The notes below the pieces were generated by a model, which was not told where the DNA came from, ran no database searches, and saw only the letters and a list, made by a program, of their open reading frames with translations. Of a DNA stretch of 64,000 nt, positions 1-10,595 are shown piece by piece. Source of the stretch: Aeromonas jandaei (GTDB lineage: Bacteria; Pseudomonadota; Gammaproteobacteria; Enterobacterales; Aeromonadaceae); NCBI RefSeq assembly GCF_037890695.1, contig NZ_CP149571.1:662001-726000 (forward strand). Direction: 5' to 3'. Numbering within the stretch: position 1 is the first letter of the stretch; each line of letters begins with the position of its first letter. The position numbers and the translations under genes are program-made.

Positions 1-1
1 G

Positions 2-430
2 GAACAGGAGCTTGAGGGGTATTCTCTCTCCTCACCCCTGCCTTGGTATCGCATCGTCCCCTGTCGGCAACGCGGTCACTTTCTGGACCTGAAGACGGGA
101 AAATATTTGACCTGTCACATCAACAGTCAAACGCTAAGCCAACGCGATCTGGCCCAAATTCAGTTCATTTATGCCCGTGAACCCGCCGCCCACTATTTGC
201 TGCAACGCAATTCCGGTATTGAGCCCTGGCCAGAGCAGCTGCTGGAAGATTATCAGGAGCAGTTGATCCCCGGCCACCTATGCCTGCAAGCCTGGCATGA
301 GCCCGTGATTTCATTACGTGAACAACTGATGGAGGGAATCGAACATTTTATTTGTGAGTACCCCAAACACGCGGCCTTGCTGCCCCAACACAGTTTAAAG
401 GCTTTGCGGCATCAGCACTGGCATATCTGA
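2..430 (+). CDS. Unrecognised protein, 3' end only
   Basis: An open frame enters from the left window edge and runs to the TGA at 428-430, about 142 visible codons. An in-frame TTG at 107 could be mistaken for a start, but the frame stays open upstream through residues such as PWYRIVPCRQRGHFLDLKTG, so the true start lies outside the window. The visible part is rich in Gln, His and Leu with no signal peptide, membrane segment or nucleotide-binding motif that I can see. It looks like a soluble cytoplasmic protein. I do not recognise the family and assign no function. A strong intrinsic terminator follows about 95 bp downstream. Confidence 0.6.
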   Translation, partial: EQELEGYSLSSPLPWYRIVPCRQRGHFLDLKTGKYLTCHINSQTLSQRDLAQIQFIYAREPAAHYLLQRNSGIEPWPEQLLEDYQEQLIPGHLCLQAWHEPVISLREQLMEGIEHFICEYPKHAALLPQHSLKALRHQHWHI

Positions 431-606
431 ACAAGCGCCTAGCGCGCAAGGAGGGCACCATAGACAAGAACCATAACGAGATTGCCACAATCTAGAGTGC
501 CGGAGTCAGAATAGACTCCACCAATGGGCCACCAAGCGGTGGCCCTTTTAATATCTTTGGTTTTGCTTCGGTCCCGCATACAGCAAGTGAAATCACTCGG
601 CTAATT
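431..606 (+). other. Intergenic leader-like stretch with SD and two hairpins
   Basis: This stretch holds a strong Shine-Dalgarno-like AAGGAGG at 448-454, an 11-codon open frame that would need an ATA start (460-495), and the two hairpins at 502-519 and 526-550. Nothing else is recognisable before the octamer repeat begins at 607. Confidence 0.35.
526..550 (+). terminator. Intrinsic terminator after the first gene
   Basis: Perfect 8-bp stem GGGCCACC / GGTGGCCC with loop AAGC, followed by TTTTA. A second small perfect hairpin (GGAGTC / GACTCC, 502-519) lies directly upstream. Confidence 0.85.
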
Positions 607-750
607 GGCAGGTCGGCAGGTCGGCAGGTCGGCAGGTCGGCAGGTCGGCAGGTCGGCAGGTCGGCAGGTCGGCAGGTCGGCAGGTCGGCAGGTCGGCAGG
701 TCGGCAGGTCGGCAGGTCGGCAGGTCGGCAGGTCGGCAGGTCGGCAGGTA
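607..750. repeat. Octamer tandem repeat, 18 units of GGCAGGTC
   Basis: Exactly 144 bp made of 17 perfect GGCAGGTC units plus a last GGCAGGTA. There are no spacers and no sequence variation apart from the final base. It lies in non-coding DNA between the first gene's terminator and the tRNA-Pro gene. Open frames that cross it (for example on the minus strand, repeating LPTCRPAD) are artefacts of the repeat. Such perfect tandem octamers usually vary in copy number by replication slippage. Any function is unknown. Confidence 0.95.
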
Positions 751-782
751 AAGTGAAGCGAGAAAACAGGAAAGCGAAATGC

Positions 783-811
783 AAAAAGGCCGCTCTATTG
801 AGCGGCCTTTT
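783..811 (-). terminator. Terminator of the tRNA-Pro gene
   Basis: Perfect 8-bp stem GGCCGCTC / GAGCGGCC around loop TATT. Read on the minus strand it ends in five T residues, about 7 bp after the tRNA CCA end. Confidence 0.85.
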
Positions 812-817
812 CAAATT

Positions 818-894
<77 letters not shown>

Positions 895-910
895 ATGTCT
901 GCGGGACGGG

Positions 911-939
911 AATTTACCGAAAGGGTCGACCCGACACAA
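911..939 (-). promoter_or_regulatory. Promoter of the tRNA-Pro gene
   Basis: On the minus strand a -35 TTGTGT (939-934) and a -10 TAAATT (916-911) are separated by exactly 17 bp. They are followed by a GC-rich discriminator (CCCGTCCCGC) before the tRNA 5' end at 894. The discriminator is the typical mark of ppGpp/DksA control of stable RNA. Confidence 0.7.
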
Positions 940-1049
940 GCCTTTTTTGCATTTAAAGGGAAAAAAAGTGCCGTTCGCTCAACTATTCAGCACTCTTCGC
1001 CCCCGTTTACCGAAATGCAGCCGGATGGTGACATTCCGCTAACTCTGCC

Positions 1050-1754
1050 TCAAGGCAAGCGCAGCGACTCGGGCCCCAGCAGACGACGTTGCCAGTCAGC
1101 GACGGTACCGTGCTCCAGCCAATCCGCCGCATGCTGACGCCAGTTGGGCGAGAGGGCCGGATTCTCCAGCAGCAACAACAGATCCGCTTCGTTACGTACC
1201 TGATTGAACAGGATATCGGCGGTGCGCTTTACCGTCAGATCCGGGTAAGGCCTGTCTACCAGCTCCATGGTCACCTCGGGTGTAATCATCCCCTCCTCCA
1301 GCACCCGCAGCAGCCAGCCACAACGGCCGCTCAGCTGCATCACCTGCGACATCTGGCCATAGCCAAAGCGCTGGTTGAGCTTGAAGCAGGGCGATCTTGG
1401 CTGACTTATCTGGATGAGTGCCTCGCCGAGTCGATAGACATCGCCAATGCAGGCCTGCGTCTCGATCAGCCCGACACCGGACAGGTTCTCGCCAAAGGCG
1501 GCGGGTTGCCAGGGAGTGCGGGGAGCAGGAAGACCCAGCGCAGTTTGCCAGGTCTGCCACCAGAGATAGTGATCGGCGGGGTAGTAGTGGAGCGCCCGAT
1601 CCGGGCCGCCGTGATGACGCAGATCGCTCTGCTCGTCCTCTTCCAGACCGGCAAAGGTACAAAGAACCGGCACGGTCACCGGCTGCTTGTGGATGGCAGA
1701 GACAAGGCCGGGCACCAGCTCGGTGCCGCGGCCGCTAAAAAGGGAGATCCGCAT
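1050..1754 (-). CDS. yiiM: MOSC domain protein, YiiM family
   Basis: A 234-residue cytoplasmic protein. The central segment with GENLSGVG, GDVYRLG and SQPRSPCFKL is the MOSC domain core (molybdenum cofactor sulfurase C-terminal type), including the conserved cysteine expected to handle sulfur or cofactor. The length matches E. coli YiiM, linked to reduction of N-hydroxylated bases. The start was set at the second ATG (1754), because GGAGG abuts the first ATG at 1760 with no spacing but lies 6 nt from the second. It follows the spu/pot operon on the same strand with only about 45 bp and no clear terminator between, so read-through from potI is possible. No functional link to polyamines is evident. 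Confidence 0.85.
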   Translation of the reverse strand: MRISLFSGRGTELVPGLVSAIHKQPVTVPVLCTFAGLEEDEQSDLRHHGGPDRALHYYPADHYLWWQTWQTALGLPAPRTPWQPAAFGENLSGVGLIETQACIGDVYRLGEALIQISQPRSPCFKLNQRFGYGQMSQVMQLSGRCGWLLRVLEEGMITPEVTMELVDRPYPDLTVKRTADILFNQVRNEADLLLLLENPALSPNWRQHAADWLEHGTVADWQRRLLGPESLRLP

Positions 1755-1799
1755 TCTCATCCTCCGGGTTGACGAGAGAGTGCGGATCTTAACACGAGG

Positions 1800-2645
1800 T
1801 CAGGCAACCGCCTGCATCTGGGTGGTCATGGCGATCTCGGCACGGCGGCGCTTCTCTGCCTTGGCCATCAGATACCAGCTGCCAAAGGTAAAGAGCGATA
1901 CCGACAACAGGATCAGGCTGGCAACCGCGTTGATCTCCGGTTTCACCCCGAGCCGCACCGCCGAGAAGACCTCCATCGGCAAGGTGGTCGATCCCGGGCC
2001 AGAGACAAAGCTGGCCAGCACCAAGTCATCCAGCGACAGAGCAAACGACATCATGCCACCTGCCGCCAGCGAGGGGGCGATCATCGGGATGGTGATCAGG
2101 AAGAACACCTTCCACGGTTTGGCCCCCAAATCCATAGCAGCCTCCTCGATGGAGAGATCCAGCTCGCGCAGGCGGGCCGACACCACGATCGCCACATAGG
2201 CGGTACAGAAAGTGGTATGGGCGATCCAGATGGTCAGCATGCCACGCTCGGCAGGCCAGCCCACCAGCTGGGCCATCGCCACGAACAGCAGCAGCAGCGA
2301 CAGACCGGTAATCACCTCGGGCATCACCAGCGGCGCCGTCACCATACCGCCGAACAGGGTGCGGCCACGGAAGTGCGGGATCCGGGTCAGCACGAAAGCC
2401 GCCACCGTTCCCAGCGCGACTGCCGCAATCGCGGTATAGAAGGCGATCTCCAGCGAGCGCAGCACCGAACCGATCAGCTGCTTGTTGTCGAGCAGGCCAA
2501 AGTACCACTTGAGCGACCAGCCCCCCCATACCGTCACCAGCTTGGAGGCGTTGAAGGAGTAGATCACCATGATGACCATGGGCAGATAGATAAACAGCAG
2601 CCCCAGCCAGAGCATCAGCTTGGCAAAACCAAAACGTCTCATCAT
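1800..2645 (-). CDS. potI: Polyamine ABC transporter permease, PotI/SpuH type
   Basis: A 281-residue inner-membrane permease, last gene of the polyamine uptake operon. Six hydrophobic segments are visible, starting with MLWLGLLFIYLPMVIMVIYS. The cytoplasmic EAA loop reads EEAAMDLGAKPWKVFFLITIP, which docks on the ATPase. The length matches E. coli PotI (281). It overlaps potH by an ATGA junction, so translation is probably coupled. With PotH it would form the heterodimeric channel for putrescine or spermidine delivered by the two binding proteins upstream. PotC of the potABCD system is a close relative, but the operon order spuB-C-D-E-potG-H-I favours the PotI/SpuH assignment. Confidence 0.93.
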   Translation of the reverse strand: MMRRFGFAKLMLWLGLLFIYLPMVIMVIYSFNASKLVTVWGGWSLKWYFGLLDNKQLIGSVLRSLEIAFYTAIAAVALGTVAAFVLTRIPHFRGRTLFGGMVTAPLVMPEVITGLSLLLLFVAMAQLVGWPAERGMLTIWIAHTTFCTAYVAIVVSARLRELDLSIEEAAMDLGAKPWKVFFLITIPMIAPSLAAGGMMSFALSLDDLVLASFVSGPGSTTLPMEVFSAVRLGVKPEINAVASLILLSVSLFTFGSWYLMAKAEKRRRAEIAMTTQMQAVA

Positions 2646-3547
2646 GCCTTGCCCTCCAGCTCTTTGGCCTGGTTACGGTTGAACAGGATAATGGGGATGA
2701 TCAGCACCGCCAGCATCACTACCGCCAACGCAGAGGCCACCGGCCAGTCGCGGTTGTTGAAGAACTCCTGCCACAGCACCTTACCGATCATCAGTGTCTC
2801 CGGGCCACCCAGCAGTTCCGGGATAACAAACTCCCCCACCACCGGAATGAACACCAGCATGCAGCCGGCGATGATGCCGTTCTTGGAGAGCGGCACCGTG
2901 ATCTGCCAGAAGCGGGTCAGGTTGCGGGCGCCCAGATCAGATGCGGCCTCCAGCAGGCTCTGGTCATGCTTGACCAGATTGGCGTAGAGCGGCAGCACCA
3001 TGAACGGCAGGTAGGAGTAAACGATGCCGATATAAACCGCCAGGTTGGTATTGAGGATCTGCAGCGGCTCGTGGATAAGACCGATGCTCAGCAAGAAGCT
3101 GTTGAGCAGGCCGTTGTTGCTGAGAATGCCCATCCAGGCGTAGACCCGGATCAAAATCGCGGTCCAGGTCGGCATCATGATGAGCAGCAGCAGAACGGTC
3201 TGGGTCTCCTTGTTGGCCCGGGCGATGGAGTAGGCCATCGGATAGCCGATCAGCAGACAAAGGATGGTGCTGATAAAGGCCATCTTGAGCGAACCGAGAT
3301 AGGCGGCGATATAGAGCTCATCCTCCTGCAACATCAGGTAGTTGCCCATGTTGAGCAGGATAGTGAGCTGGTTGTCGGCCCAGCTCACCACGTCGGTGTA
3401 GGGCGGGATCGCCACATCCGCTTCGGCAAAGCTGATCTTCAGCACGATGATGAAGGGCAGCAGGAAGAAGAGGAACAGCCAGAAGAAGGGGATGCCGATC
3501 ACCAGCTGGCGACCCCACACATGCTTCAGTCGTCTCAATGCCTTCAT
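2642..3547 (-). CDS. potH: Polyamine ABC transporter permease, PotH/SpuG type
   Basis: A 301-residue inner-membrane permease. It begins with a hydrophobic first segment (VIGIPFFWLFLFFLLPFIIVL) and contains the EAA-type loop LLEAASDLGARNLTRFWQITV near residue 195-215. It pairs with PotI to form the membrane channel. It overlaps potG upstream and potI downstream by ATGA, giving tight stoichiometry of the transporter core. E. coli PotH (317 residues) and Pseudomonas SpuG are the nearest family members known to me. It lies in the seven-gene spu-type operon running leftwards from 10155. Confidence 0.94.
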   Translation of the reverse strand: MKALRRLKHVWGRQLVIGIPFFWLFLFFLLPFIIVLKISFAEADVAIPPYTDVVSWADNQLTILLNMGNYLMLQEDELYIAAYLGSLKMAFISTILCLLIGYPMAYSIARANKETQTVLLLLIMMPTWTAILIRVYAWMGILSNNGLLNSFLLSIGLIHEPLQILNTNLAVYIGIVYSYLPFMVLPLYANLVKHDQSLLEAASDLGARNLTRFWQITVPLSKNGIIAGCMLVFIPVVGEFVIPELLGGPETLMIGKVLWQEFFNNRDWPVASALAVVMLAVLIIPIILFNRNQAKELEGKA

Positions 3548-4698
3548 GATTGCAGCACCACGCCGCTGTCATCTTCCCAGTAGAGGAACACCTGGTCATC
3601 CCAGGTTGGCCGTTTGCCGTGGCGTTCGGCATTGGCGATGAAAGCCTGAACGATTTTACCCGAGGGCAGTTCGATGTGATAAACCGAGTGGCCGCCCAGA
3701 TAGGCGATGTCGTAGACCTTGCCCTTGGTCCAGTTGAAGTCAGGATGCTCGATCTCCGCCGGTTTTTGCAGGCTCATCAGCAACTTTTCCGGGCGCAGGG
3801 CGTAGGTCACCTTCTTGTTCTCGGCACGGGAGCTGATGCCGTGGCCCACATAGATGGGCTGCTCCAGATCGGCACAGGCGATGATGGCGTGGTCTTGCTC
3901 ATCCTCCACCAGCAGACCGTCGAACAGGTTGACGTTGCCGATGAACTCGCACACCAGCCGGCTGGCCGGGGTTTCGTAGATATCCATCGGGCTGCCGATC
4001 TGCTCGATGCAGCCGAGGTGCATGATGGCGATCCGCTCGGCCATGGTCATCGCCTCTTCCTGATCGTGGGTCACCATGACGCAGGTAACCCCGACCCGTT
4101 CGATGATCTCGACCAGCTCCAGCTGCATCTGGGAGCGCAGCTTCTTGTCGAGCGCCCCCATGGGTTCATCCAGCAGCAGCAGCTTGGGGCGTTTGGCCAG
4201 CGAACGGGCCAGTGCCACCCGCTGGCGCTGGCCACCGGAGAGCTGGTGCGGCTTGCGGCGGGCATACTGGGTCATCTGCACCAGTTTGAGCATCTCCTCC
4301 ACCCGGGCATCGATCTCCGCCTTGGGCAGGCCATCCTGCTTGAGGCCGAAGGCGATGTTTTGCGCCACCGTCATATGGGGGAACAGGGCGTAGGACTGGA
4401 ACATCATGTTGATGGGACGCTCATAGGGCGGCATGTCGGTGATGTCGACACCATCGAGATAGAGCCGCCCCTCGGTCGGACGTTCAAAACCGGCCAGCAT
4501 CCGCAACAGGGTCGACTTGCCGGAGCCGGAGCCACCGAGCAGGGCGAAGATCTCCCCCTTGTTGATGTTGAGCGATACGTTATCGACAGCCAGCGTTTCA
4601 TCGAACTGCTTGCTTACCCGATCAATCTTGACCAGCACTTCTTTACGCTGCTGGCTGCCCTCGAGGGCTTTCTTGTAGGCACTGGAGGCTATCGCCAT
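3544..4698 (-). CDS. potG: Polyamine ABC transporter ATPase, PotG/SpuF type
   Basis: A 384-residue ATP-binding subunit that energises polyamine import at the inner face of the membrane. Motifs in order: Walker A GGSGSGKST, Q-loop MFQSYALFPHM, signature LSGGQRQRVALARS, Walker B LLLLDEPMGALD and the H-loop VMVTHDQEE. A C-terminal TOBE-like regulatory domain contains YALRPEKL. The open frame could extend to 4749, but the ATG at 4698 has GGGGAG 7 nt upstream and gives a length close to E. coli PotG (377). It is separated from the preceding binding-protein gene by about 78 bp that include a hairpin. It overlaps potH by ATGA. Confidence 0.95.
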   Translation of the reverse strand: MAIASSAYKKALEGSQQRKEVLVKIDRVSKQFDETLAVDNVSLNINKGEIFALLGGSGSGKSTLLRMLAGFERPTEGRLYLDGVDITDMPPYERPINMMFQSYALFPHMTVAQNIAFGLKQDGLPKAEIDARVEEMLKLVQMTQYARRKPHQLSGGQRQRVALARSLAKRPKLLLLDEPMGALDKKLRSQMQLELVEIIERVGVTCVMVTHDQEEAMTMAERIAIMHLGCIEQIGSPMDIYETPASRLVCEFIGNVNLFDGLLVEDEQDHAIIACADLEQPIYVGHGISSRAENKKVTYALRPEKLLMSLQKPAEIEHPDFNWTKGKVYDIAYLGGHSVYHIELPSGKIVQAFIANAERHGKRPTWDDQVFLYWEDDSGVVLQS

Positions 4699-4750
4699 TA
4701 CCAAACTCCCCAACGTGATATCGACCTCGCGGCCGATCCATAAAAGCAAT

Positions 4751-4774
4751 TTGGCGCCCCCGAACGGGCACCAA
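4751..4774 (-). promoter_or_regulatory. Intercistronic hairpin between spuE and potG
   Basis: Near-perfect 9-bp stem (TTGGTGCCC / GGGCGCCAA, one mismatch) read on the minus strand just after the binding-protein stop. There is no immediate U-run. It is placed where a 3'-stabilising or attenuating hairpin would keep binding-protein mRNA in excess over transporter-core mRNA. Confidence 0.55.
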
Positions 4775-4776
4775 GG

Positions 4777-7092
<2,316 letters not shown>

Positions 7093-7134
7093 CTAAGCAA
7101 ATTGTATGCGCATGCCAACCTGCCCGGCCGCACC

Positions 7135-8496
7135 TCAACCCTTCAGCTTGGCGGCTGTCAGATCCAGACTGAGCCTGGCGAGCTTGACCAATTCATCAAC
7201 CTGTTCCTCGGTGATGACCAAGGGGGGCGATATGATCATGGTATCGCCTACCGCCCTCATCACCAAGCCATTGTTAAAGCAGAACTCCCGGCAGGTCATC
7301 CCCGCATTTGCGTGCGCCGGGAAACGCTGGTTGGTCTGTTTGTCCTGCACTATTTCCAGTGCGGCAACCAGTCCGCGGCCACGGGTTTCCCCTACCAGCG
7401 GATGGTCGGCCAGCTCCGCCCAGCGGCGCTGCAAATAGGGGCCGATGGTATCATGGACGCGCTTAACTATGCTCTCCTTTTGCATAAGCTGGATATTGGC
7501 AACCGCCACCGCACAGGAGACCGGGTGACCCGAATAGGTGAAGCCGTGGTTGAACTCGCCCCCCTCCTCGACCAATACCTTGGCGACCCGGTCGCTCACC
7601 ATGACGGCGCCGAGCGGCAGGTAACCCGAGGTGATCCCCTTGGCCAGACACATCAGATCCGGCTTGATGCCAAACCCTTCGCTGGCAAACCAGTGGCCGG
7701 TGCGGCCAAAGCCACAGATCACCTCGTCAGCGATGAGCAGAATGCCGTAGTGATCGCAGATACGCTGGATCTCGGGCCAGTAGCTGTCGGGCGGAATGAT
7801 GACGCCGCCCGCTCCCTGGATCGGCTCGCCGATAAAGGCAGCCACCTTGTCCACCCCCAGCTCCAGAATCTTCTGCTCCAGCTGGCGAGCCCGCTCCAGT
7901 CCGAATTCGTGGGCACTCATCCCCTGCCCCTCACCGAAGTGATAGGGCTGGTCGATATGGACTATGCCGGGAATGGGCAGGTTGCCCTGCTGATGCATCC
8001 CCTTCATGCCGCCCAGACTCGCCCCCGCCACGGTGGAACCGTGGTAGGCGTTGTGGCGACTGATAATCACCTGCTTCTCCGGCTGCCCCTTGCTGGCCCA
8101 GTAGTGGCGCACCATCCGCAGCACGGTGTCGTTGCACTCGGAACCGGAGCCGGTAAAGAAGACGTGGTTGAGATGGGACGGCGTCACTTCGGCCAGCAGG
8201 GTGGCCAGCTCGATCACCGGCGGGTGCGCGGTCTGGAAAAAGAGGTTGTAGTAGGGAAGCTGCTCCATCTGTCTGGCCGCGGCATCCACCAGCTCCTGCC
8301 GACCATAACCCATGTTGACGCACCAGAGTCCCGCCATGCCGTCCAGAATGCGCTTGCCTTCGGAGTCTTCCAGATAGACGCCACTGGCCTTGGTGATGAT
8401 ACGGCTGCCCTTCTTGTTCAGGGCCTGAAAGTCGGTAAAGGGGTGCAGGTGGTGGCTGGCATCCTGTTGCTGCCACTCACGGGTAGTCTGTTGCAT
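7135..8496 (-). CDS. spuC: Polyamine aminotransferase, SpuC type (PLP class III)
   Basis: A 453-residue cytoplasmic class-III aminotransferase. The PLP-binding site is visible: GSECND near 118, YHGST near 151, ADEVICGFGRTG near 256 and the Schiff-base lysine K286 in CLAKGITSG. Members in this context (Pseudomonas SpuC) transfer the amino group of putrescine or related polyamines to pyruvate. The substrate is inferred from the neighbours: a gamma-glutamylpolyamine synthetase gene upstream and polyamine uptake genes downstream. The start ATG at 8496 follows GAGGAG with 6-nt spacing. The gene is about 300 bp from spuB and 50 bp from spuD. An omega-amino acid:pyruvate transaminase with other amines is an alternative. 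Confidence 0.88.
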   Translation of the reverse strand: MQQTTREWQQQDASHHLHPFTDFQALNKKGSRIITKASGVYLEDSEGKRILDGMAGLWCVNMGYGRQELVDAAARQMEQLPYYNLFFQTAHPPVIELATLLAEVTPSHLNHVFFTGSGSECNDTVLRMVRHYWASKGQPEKQVIISRHNAYHGSTVAGASLGGMKGMHQQGNLPIPGIVHIDQPYHFGEGQGMSAHEFGLERARQLEQKILELGVDKVAAFIGEPIQGAGGVIIPPDSYWPEIQRICDHYGILLIADEVICGFGRTGHWFASEGFGIKPDLMCLAKGITSGYLPLGAVMVSDRVAKVLVEEGGEFNHGFTYSGHPVSCAVAVANIQLMQKESIVKRVHDTIGPYLQRRWAELADHPLVGETRGRGLVAALEIVQDKQTNQRFPAHANAGMTCREFCFNNGLVMRAVGDTMIISPPLVITEEQVDELVKLARLSLDLTAAKLKG

Positions 8497-8796
8497 TGTT
8501 AGCTCCTCGGTTCCTTCGATTTAGCTGGGTCTGTTCGTCGATCATCAGGAGGGCTGCCCCTCCCGCAGTCACGGCCACTTTCGGGCGGCCTGCGGCTGCG
8601 GCACGGCTTGCTCCTCGCATCCTTCAATTCGAGCCAAAAACTGTTATCAACCATGTAACCAGAGCTGTGGCGAGCCACTTTTCGCTCACAACCATCCGCG
8701 GGGGGAGGCACTCCTCCATCCCGTATTACCGGTTACAGGCAGGGGAGGCGGCCTGCCTCCCCGGTTCGGACGATGCGTGGCCGGCACGCATCCGGG
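8497..8796 (-). other. 300-bp spuB-spuC intergenic region with hairpin
   Basis: There is no convincing gene. A perfect 8-bp hairpin GGGGAGGC / GCCTCCCC (8742-8762) follows spuB on the minus strand and lacks a T-tract. A GC-rich stretch lies closer to spuC. A separate spuC promoter may lie here, but I could not assign clear -35/-10 elements. Confidence 0.4.
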
Positions 8797-10155
8797 TCAA
8801 ACGTTCAGCAGCAGGAACTCGCGCTCCCAGCGGCTGATCACCCCGAAGTAGGTCTCGTACTCTTTGCGTTTGACCGCCACAAAAGCACGGGTAAAGCGCT
8901 CGCCCAGCATCTCCTTGATGGGGTCGCACTGCTCCAGATGGCTGAGGGCCTCCTCCAGCGAACGGGGCAGGCTGTATGGCAGCTCGTAGGCGCTCGATTT
9001 CATCTCCGGCAGCGGCTCCAGCTTCTCCATCATGCCGAGATAGCCGCACGCCAGAGTGGCGGCCAGCGCCAGATAGGGGTTGGCATCGGCACCGGCGAAG
9101 CGGTTCTCCACCCGGCGGGCACTGGGGTCGGAGAAGGGCACGCGCAGGCCGCAGGTGCGGTTTTCCACCCCCCACTGGACGTTGCGCGGCGCGCTCTCGC
9201 CGAAGGTGAGGCGGCGGTAGGAGTTGACGTTGGGAGCCAGCAGGGCGGTCACCGCGGGGGTGTACTTCTGCAGACCGGCGATGAAGTGCATGAACAGCTC
9301 GGAGTTGCCACCATCCGGGGTACCGAACAGGTTGCGGCCGTTCATATCCTCCAGACTCTGGTGGATGTGCATGGCGGAGCCCGGCTCGTTGCTCATCGGC
9401 TTGGCCATGAAGGTGGCGTAGATGCCGTGACGGTGGGCCGCTTCCCGCATGGTGCGCTTGAACAGGAACACCTGATCGGCCAGATCGATGGCATCCCCGT
9501 GCAGGAAGTTGATCTCCATCTGGGCGGCGCCGGATTCGTGGATCAGGGTATCCACCTCCAGCTCCTGCGCCTCGCAGTAGTCATACATGTCTTCAAAGAT
9601 GGGGTCGAATTCGTTGACCGCATCGATACTGAACGACTGGCGGGCGGTCTCCGGGCGACCGTTGCGGCCGACCGGCGGCATCAGCGGATAGTCGGGGTCT
9701 TCGTTGCGGGTGACCAGATAGAACTCCAGCTCGGGCGCCACCACAGGTTTCCACCCCTGCTTCTCGTAAAATGACAGAACGCGACGCAGCACGGAGCGCG
9801 GCGCGATGTCGATCAGCTTGCCGTTGACGTCGAAACAGTCGTGGATCACCTGGGCAGTCGGCTCCAGCGCCCAGGGGACAAAGCGGATGGTATTGGGGTC
9901 GGGATAGAGCTGCATGTCCCGCTCCAGCGGGTCGATCATGCTGTCGTCATCCGGATACTCACCTGTCACTGTCTGGGTGAAGATCACCTCGGGCAGTCGC
10001 ATGCCCCCTTCGCGCAAAAACTTGTTGGCTGGAATGATCTTGCCCCGGGCGTTGCCGGTGAAATCCGGGAACAGACACTCCACTTCCGTGATGCGATTGC
10101 TCTCCATCCAGCCCTTGATACTGTCCATGTTAAACCCCGACTCTACGGTTGCCAT
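8797..10155 (-). CDS. spuB: Glutamine-synthetase-family gamma-glutamylpolyamine synthetase, SpuB/PuuA type
   Basis: A 452-residue glutamine synthetase family enzyme. The beta-grasp N-domain is followed by catalytic signatures: PELEFY, HESGAAQMEIN, GSAMHIHQSL, NVNSYRRL, the ENRTCGLRVP arginine loop and ANPYLALAA. In a polyamine operon the likely reaction is ATP-dependent coupling of glutamate to putrescine or spermidine, the first step of gamma-glutamylation catabolism. The start is uncertain: TTG 10161, ATG 10155 and ATG 10128 are in frame. The last has a GGGG 6 nt upstream and may be the real start. It is the first gene of the leftward operon, behind a promoter with repeated ACACCCTT motifs. 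Confidence 0.9.
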   Translation of the reverse strand: MATVESGFNMDSIKGWMESNRITEVECLFPDFTGNARGKIIPANKFLREGGMRLPEVIFTQTVTGEYPDDDSMIDPLERDMQLYPDPNTIRFVPWALEPTAQVIHDCFDVNGKLIDIAPRSVLRRVLSFYEKQGWKPVVAPELEFYLVTRNEDPDYPLMPPVGRNGRPETARQSFSIDAVNEFDPIFEDMYDYCEAQELEVDTLIHESGAAQMEINFLHGDAIDLADQVFLFKRTMREAAHRHGIYATFMAKPMSNEPGSAMHIHQSLEDMNGRNLFGTPDGGNSELFMHFIAGLQKYTPAVTALLAPNVNSYRRLTFGESAPRNVQWGVENRTCGLRVPFSDPSARRVENRFAGADANPYLALAATLACGYLGMMEKLEPLPEMKSSAYELPYSLPRSLEEALSHLEQCDPIKEMLGERFTRAFVAVKRKEYETYFGVISRWEREFLLLNV

Positions 10156-10159
10156 TGGC

Positions 10160-10249
10160 AAGGGTGTCTAATATATGGAACACCCTTGTTATAAAATTGT
10201 AATCAACACCACCATAAAAGCCCGCCATGAAGGGCAATGTCAAGGGTGT
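10160..10249 (-). promoter_or_regulatory. spu operon promoter with three ACACCCTT/AAGGGTGT repeats
   Basis: On the minus strand, TTGACA (10243-10238) could be a -35, with TTTTAT about 18 bp downstream (10219-10214) as a weak -10. The octamer ACACCCTT or its complement occurs three times: overlapping the -35 (10242-10249), and as a perfect inverted pair with 12-nt spacing in the leader (10180-10187 and 10160-10167). The repetition looks like an operator for a dimeric regulator or a leader hairpin. The regulator is unknown. Confidence 0.55.
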
Positions 10250-10595
10250 GTGTTTAAAAAACTATAAATAACGGCGCATATAATGACCAATGCGGCACCA
10301 AATACTAAACACTCGTGGCCTCGCCTCTCGCCAGTGCAAAGCCGGTGCCAACCGGCCAGAACCAGATGTCAGATCCCGTCAGATCAGCCGCTAAAGAGGC
10401 CATTTTTTTGCAAAGGCGCACAATCCGTATCCTATTTGCTTTGCTTGGCTGCTTTTTTTTGGTACAAGGCCCGCCCTGATTTGCACTCTCTTGCATGAAA
10501 ACGGTGCAAATCGGGATACAAGGGCTTGGTCTGCAGGCAGACAGCCCCCATAAACAGGGATAATTGGGTTAGTAAACTGACTGGTAGTAAATCGT
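10250..10595 (+). other. Structured leader upstream of the DksA-like gene
   Basis: There is no open frame of note. Two hairpins precede the start codon: GATTTGCAC / GTGCAAATC (10478-10486 with 10504-10512, perfect 9 bp) and GTCTGC / GCAGAC extended by GGGCT / AGCCC (10522-10547). Their closeness suggests a folded 5' leader. Promoter elements were not clear. Confidence 0.45.

Noticed and set aside
607..750. Possible CRISPR array
   Set aside because: Units are 8 bp, directly abutting, with no spacers and no cas genes nearby.
593..814. 73-codon repetitive minus-strand protein (LPTCRPAD repeats)
   Set aside because: It is produced wholly by translating the octamer repeat; no ribosome site.
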